Source: an uncultured Gemella sp. (GTDB lineage Bacteria; Bacillota; Bacilli; Staphylococcales; Gemellaceae). From it: a stretch of DNA of 9,812 nt. The stretch lies in NCBI GenBank assembly GCA_927911695.1, contig CAKMQO010000077.1, forward strand, positions 1-9,812. The letters run 5' to 3'. Position numbers and translations under genes: made by a program. The notes under the pieces are model-generated. The model did not search any database and was not told the DNA's origin. It saw nothing but the letters and a program-made list of their open reading frames with translations. Shown piece after piece: positions 6,385 through 9,812 of the stretch (positions are counted from its first letter, which is position 1; each line of letters begins with the position of its first letter).

Positions 6385-7564
6385 TTAATAATTATCTTCT
6401 AATTTTCTAAATTCATCTCTAGTATGTTGAGGTAAACTCTTACCGTAGTCCATCATAAGGACGATGTCTTTAAATGCTGCTTTTGGAATAGCTAGACGTT
6501 CTATATCTTCAACACCGACATCTAGATTAATATCTTCTATATGATTTGATTTTAGTTTTTCTACAAAATCTGGTTCTGCGACAAATGGTGAAGATAATCC
6601 AATCATATCTGCATGTAGTATAGCTGCTTCACATTTTTCTACAGTATTGATACCACCTGATGCGATCAATGGAATTCTTCCATTTAAATGCTCGTAGACA
6701 ACCTCGTTAATAAGGCGACCGTGATGTGGACCTTCAGCGCGTACTGTATTTAGATAAATATTTTGTCCCCAGCTGGCAATTGCCATGTATGATAGAGGGA
6801 CTTTTTCTAATAACCAATCTGTAAGTTGATTAAATTCTTCAACTGTGTAACCAACTTCTTCACCACGTGTTTCTTCAGGAGTTGCACGATAACCGAAGAT
6901 AAAGTCTTTTGGTGCTTCTTTTTTGATTACTTCATAAACATCTTCAAAAACTTCAAGGATGAAACGTGAACGATTTTCTAATGTATCCACTCCGTACTCG
7001 TCGTGTCGTTCATTAGAGAAGGTAGAGAAGAATGTCTGTAATAGAAGACGTTGTGCACTAGAAATCTCTAAGCCATCAAAACCAGCTGCGATAGCACGAC
7101 TTGCAGCACGCTTGTAATCTTCTCTTATTTTTTGTATATCTTCTATAGAAAGAGGGTGGACGATATGTTCTACAGGTGAGTTAAGTTCCATATAACTTGG
7201 ACCGACAGCACGTTTATTAGTTGTAACGTAATGGTTAGCGAAACGTCCTGCGTGTGTTAATTGAAGGATAGCCTTTGCCCCGCCAGATTTCATAGCCTGT
7301 GCCATTTTTTTAAGTCCAGGAATGCACGCATCGTCATGAACGCTAAAACCATATTCAAAAAGTTGACCTTCAAGATTTATATAAGCGGCTCCGGTGATCT
7401 GTAATGGTGCTGTGTTTTTTTCGTCTTTCGGCATAAAGCAGATCTTCCTCTGTAATGAATCCTTCGGCAGTAGAAGAGTTCGTAGTCATAGGCGAAAGAA
7501 CGAAGCGATTTTCTAATTCTATTCCATTAGCCAGTTTGACAGGTGTTAATAATTTTGATTTCAT
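6385..7564 (-). CDS. Old Yellow Enzyme-like NADH:flavin oxidoreductase (SirTM-locus type), frameshifted
   Basis: A cytoplasmic FMN-binding TIM-barrel oxidoreductase of the OYE family. The N-terminus MKSKLLTPVKLANGIELENR and FVLSPMTTNSS is the usual first strand and FMN contact. Next come ILQLTHAGRF (LxHxGR), GFDGLEISSAQ, FSTFSNERHDEYG.LENRSRF and the late phosphate-binding region IPLIASGGI / DMIGLSSPFVAEPDF. The frame starting at 7564 (Shine-Dalgarno AAAGGGG 8 bases upstream) fails at an A7 run (plus T7 at 7415-7421). The C-terminal part is open in the next frame down to 6385. Six A residues would join them as YAERRKNTAPLQITGAAY, giving 392 residues. The usual HxxH/N substrate-binding pair after GFDGxEI is replaced by SSAQ, so the substrate or chemistry may differ. 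It is divergent from the luciferase-like and sirtuin genes, as in known SirTM loci. The natural substrate is unknown. Confidence 0.88.
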
Positions 7565-7763
7565 AAAAAATACCCCTTTAAGTAATGTAAATAACATACA
7601 ACTAGAACCAATATAAAAGCGATAAGAAATGCAGTGCTAAAATATGTACTATCTTCTATTTGATTTATGTAAATTCATAAAAGTTAAATAGATTAAATCA
7701 CCATAATTTTTTTATAAAATTTTAAAGTAATGGTGCTAGGTGTGTGTACTTTTACTGAAAATG

Positions 7764-7772
7764 TGTTATAAT
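7764..7772 (+). promoter_or_regulatory. Extended -10 promoter for the monooxygenase-sirtuin operon
   Basis: TGTTATAAT combines the extended -10 TG with a perfect TATAAT (7767-7772). No good -35 hexamer lies 16-18 bp upstream, which the extended element can compensate for. It would give a long leader of about 245 bases before the monooxygenase start at 8025. Confidence 0.6.
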
Positions 7773-7844
7773 AAATTCGTAGTTTCAGAAAAGGTTTTCT
7801 TACAATTAATTATATCAGATAATTTCCTAGATAAAAAGGTAAAA

Positions 7845-7892
7845 ATGAATTTGAGAATAGATAAATTATTTAATAACTTTGGAAAAAAATAG
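7845..7892 (+). pseudogene. 15-codon leader frame resembling an S4-domain protein start
   Basis: ATG at 7845, preceded by AAAAAGG 4-5 bases upstream, opens MNLRIDKLFNNFGKK and then stops. The sequence resembles the first residues of S4-domain RNA-binding proteins such as RsuA-type pseudouridine synthases (MRLDKLLxNxG). The frame fails right after an A7 run, and no homologous sequence continues in other frames that I can see. It may be a gene remnant, a leader peptide or chance. Confidence 0.25.
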
Positions 7893-7931
7893 AGGATAGA
7901 ATTTATGTAAATCTAAGTAATATGTAAGAAG

Positions 7932-7987
7932 TGGGATGACCTGGCAAAATCGATTTCTCCGAAATCATGATTTTTGAGTCAATTCCA
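7932..7987 (+). repeat. Hairpin in the leader of the monooxygenase-sirtuin operon
   Basis: The outer stem TGGGATGAC (7932-7940) pairs with GTCAATTCCA (7978-7987, one bulged A and one G-T). The inner stem AAAATC/GATTTT (7946-7951 with 7969-7974) continues as GATTTC/GAAATC (7952-7957 with 7961-7966) around a TCC loop. It ends about 25 bases before the Shine-Dalgarno. No T-tract follows, so it is not a terminator. It shares its GTGGGA start and ATGATTTTT..AGTC core with the hairpin at 1489-1536. Confidence 0.55.
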
Positions 7988-8024
7988 AATATAAAATAAA
8001 TGTAAAACATAAGAGGATAATAAT

Positions 8025-9017
8025 ATGAAACTTAGTATTTTAGATTATGCTATTGTAGATGAAGGAAAGACTGCGATAGAGGCTATAGAAGAGAGTACAG
8101 AACTGGCTCGCCTAGCAGAAAAACTAGGTTATAGTCGTTTTTGGATGGCTGAGCATCATCAGGTGCCAGCACTTGCTAGTAGTAGTCCAGAATTATTAAT
8201 GTTGCACCTTCTTCAAAATACAGAAAAGATACAAATAGGTTCAGGAGGAATAATGATTCCTCACTATTCACCGTATAAAATTAGCGAATGGATCAAACTT
8301 CTAAGTGCTCTATATCCAAATAGGGTAAATCTTGGGATAGGGAATAATCCTGGAACCAAAGCAGTTCAGACGTTGATGGATACGACACCTATAACAAGAG
8401 AAGAGTACAATGATAGCTGTAGAGAATTACTAGAACTTCTTACAGGAACTGAAACACTAGTTCAACCACCGGAAGCGAAGGTAAGTCCTATGTGGTTATT
8501 ATCTACTAGTGAAAAGAGTGCGAATCTAGCAGCCGAGCTAGGTCAAAACTACGTGTATGGTTTATTCTTTAATCAGGCTGTAGATTATATAGAAACAGCT
8601 AAAAGATGCTTAAATACTTATCGTACTAAAATGCGCAAGCAACAAAAAACACCACAAGATGTTGTTGCGGTATTTATAGCGATAGGGGAAGATGAACAGG
8701 AAGCAAAAGATTTAGTACGCTGTTTAGATGTGTGGCTTCTTGGTAAGAAAGAATTTACAGAGTTTGATAAATTTCCTAGCATACAAACAGCTAAAGACTA
8801 TAAGATTAGTGAAGCGGATATAGAAAAAGTAGAAAAAAACAGAACGCGTTTAGTTTGGGGTACGAAGGAAACGGTGATAGAAAAACTTAAAAACTTAGCT
8901 ACGGAATTCGAATTAGAAGAGTTGATGTGTATACCTTTAGTGCCAACGATAGAAAGAAGAAAAAATATTATTAAGATTTTAGCTAAAGAGCTAATGGAAA
9001 AAGAGGAGAAAAATTAA
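8025..9017 (+). CDS. Luciferase-like flavin monooxygenase (MsnO8-type LLM oxidoreductase)
   Basis: A cytoplasmic TIM-barrel oxidoreductase of the bacterial luciferase-like family that should use reduced FMN and oxygen; its substrate is unknown. The intact 330-residue protein starts [14 protein letters not shown], then shows [20 protein letters not shown] with the family AEHH signature near residue 43. [20 protein letters not shown] lies near 70-89, followed by [15 protein letters not shown]. This order and length fit the MsnO8-like subgroup, although GNNPG replaces the more common GRAPG. ATG at 8025 has AGAGG 8 bases upstream. Its TAA overlaps the sirtuin ATG by one base (TAATG), so the two are translationally coupled. 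With the divergent OYE-like gene it matches the two flavoenzymes that accompany SirTM operons in Staphylococcus and Streptococcus. A redox role linked to lipoylated or ADP-ribosylated GcvH-L is inference. Confidence 0.93.
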   Translation: MKLSILDYAIVDEGKTAIEAIEESTELARLAEKLGYSRFWMAEHHQVPALASSSPELLMLHLLQNTEKIQIGSGGIMIPHYSPYKISEWIKLLSALYPNRVNLGIGNNPGTKAVQTLMDTTPITREEYNDSCRELLELLTGTETLVQPPEAKVSPMWLLSTSEKSANLAAELGQNYVYGLFFNQAVDYIETAKRCLNTYRTKMRKQQKTPQDVVAVFIAIGEDEQEAKDLVRCLDVWLLGKKEFTEFDKFPSIQTAKDYKISEADIEKVEKNRTRLVWGTKETVIEKLKNLATEFELEELMCIPLVPTIERRKNIIKILAKELMEKEEKN

Positions 9018-9812
9018 TGACTTGGAAGGCTATAGAGTTAGAAGAAAACAATGCCGAAAAACTAGCACAGCTAATAGATGAAGCTGAGGCGATAGTCATA
9101 GGAATAGGAGCTGGAATGTCAGCTGCAGATGGTTTTACTTATATTGGAGAGAGATTTACGAGTAATTTTAAAGACTTTGTGGAAAAATATAAGTTTTTAG
9201 ACATGTTACAGGCGAGTCTGTTTGATTTTCCGAGTTCGCAGGAATATTGGGCATTCCAAAGTCGTTTCGTCTTGCTAAATTACTTTGATCAACCTGTAGG
9301 TGCGAGTTATCTTGCGTTAAAAAACATATTAAAGGATAAAAATTATCATATTATTACGACAAATGCCGATAATGCTTTTGATATTGCGGGTTATGATATG
9401 GATAAAGTCTTCCATATTCAAGGTAAGTACGGACTTATGCAGTGCAGTAAGCATTGTCATGCGAAGACGTATCAAGATGAAGATTTAATGCGTAAACTGG
9501 CTGTAGAACAGGAGAATATGGAAGTTGACTATAGATCTATTCCACTTTGTCCAGAATGTGGAGCGCCGCTTGAGGTCAATAAGCGTAATGCTGAAAAAGG
9601 AATGGTAGAAGATCCAATCTTTTTCGAACATCTTGAATAAGTATAATGAATTTTTAGAAAAAATCGTGATAAGAAAACATTATTTATCGAGATAGGGGTA
9701 GGATTTACGACGCCTCAGTTTATAAAATATCCATTTTATAGAGAACTTGATAAAATCCAGATGCTTTAATGGTTACTATGAATCAGAAGAAATATCAATT
9801 CCCAGAAAGAAT
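9017..9812 (+). CDS. Class M sirtuin (SirTM), protein ADP-ribosyltransferase; frameshifted and cut by window end
   Basis: Belongs to the macrodomain-linked sirtuins, which use NAD+ to ADP-ribosylate a lipoylated GcvH-like carrier rather than deacetylate. NAD-binding GAGMSAADG is at 31-39, and TTNAD at 114-118 holds Asn116 and Asp118. VFHIQG follows, where Gln135 stands in place of the catalytic His of canonical sirtuins, a known SirTM trait. A zinc site is formed by Cys143/Cys147 and Cys178/Cys181. ATG at 9017 has GAGGAG 8 bases upstream and overlaps the previous stop. The frame stops at 9640 (207 residues), but conserved sequence goes on. NKYNEFLEK follows in the next frame, then [18 protein letters not shown] back in the first, then [19 protein letters not shown] in a third. 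Three one-base indels (near 9635, in A6 at 9658-9663, in A4 at 9752-9755) explain this. Probably low-quality sequence at a contig end; true decay cannot be excluded. The 3' end is outside the window. Confidence 0.88.

Larger units (their letters stand above)
7565..8024. other. Divergent promoter region between flavoprotein and luciferase-like genes
   Basis: About 460 bp carry the control signals of the two divergent units. A possible operator, CACCAT (7699-7704) / ATGGTG (7730-7735), lies between them but is short. Rightward there are a clear -10, a possible 15-codon frame and a hairpin, listed separately. I could not fix a confident promoter for the leftward gene; TTTACA at 7678-7673 is a possible -35. 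The upstream in-frame ATG at 7597 is not needed, because the Shine-Dalgarno points to 7564. Confidence 0.5.

Noticed and set aside
7565..7597. Longer start for the OYE-like protein at ATG 7597
   Set aside because: It adds MLFTLLKGVFF, which is encoded by the Shine-Dalgarno region itself; family homology begins at the ATG at 7564.
1..9812. CRISPR array, insertion sequence or prophage
   Set aside because: No regularly spaced direct repeats, no transposase or integrase frame, and no terminal repeats with target duplication were seen.

Overview
The window is AT-rich DNA from a low-GC Gram-positive bacterium (Bacillota). Shine-Dalgarno sequences are strong (AAGGGG/GGGAGG type), codon use is A/T-rich, and the genes are of Bacillales/Lactobacillales type. 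The set (nagA, nagB, a permuted Kelch mutarotase, a macrodomain-linked sirtuin) and the protein wording suggest Gemella or a close relative. That genus is inference from recall, not from a search.

Layout. Positions 1-75 are the 3' end of a 5S rRNA, followed by an rRNA terminator and two near-identical hairpins. From 392 to 3431, on the minus strand, lies an amino-sugar unit read as nagA - nagB - sialic acid mutarotase-like Kelch protein. NagA removes acetate from GlcNAc-6-P, NagB converts GlcN-6-P to fructose-6-P plus ammonia, and the mutarotase probably prepares sialic acid anomers upstream of that route. A perfect inverted repeat overlaps the probable nagA promoter, and a cre-like site precedes the mutarotase gene. 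A gap of about 580 bp then leads to a plus-strand KUP-family K+ transporter gene (4010-5951) with its own promoter and terminator. Between 6024 and 6385 are further hairpins and a decayed reading frame for a small membrane protein.

The right end carries three genes that belong together. An Old Yellow Enzyme-like flavoprotein gene is on the minus strand. Divergent from it are a luciferase-like monooxygenase gene and, overlapping it by one base, a class M sirtuin (SirTM) gene. The three match accessory and core parts of the SirTM/macrodomain/GcvH-L/LplA2 protein ADP-ribosylation loci described in Staphylococcus aureus and Streptococcus pyogenes. The macrodomain, GcvH-L and LplA2 genes are not in the window and would be expected beyond 9812.

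A strong caution applies to the whole window. Five of the seven protein genes are broken by single-base indels, most of them in short homopolymers, and the sirtuin has three within about 120 bp at the right edge. Conserved protein sequence continues in another frame after each break. The simplest reading is draft-quality sequence (homopolymer miscalls, low quality near a contig end) rather than five pseudogenes. The left edge inside a 5S gene also fits a contig that broke at an rRNA repeat. No clearly undescribed system is visible. The most interesting parts are the SirTM module with its atypical OYE, the unexplained membrane reading frame at 6133-6381, and several intergenic inverted repeats.
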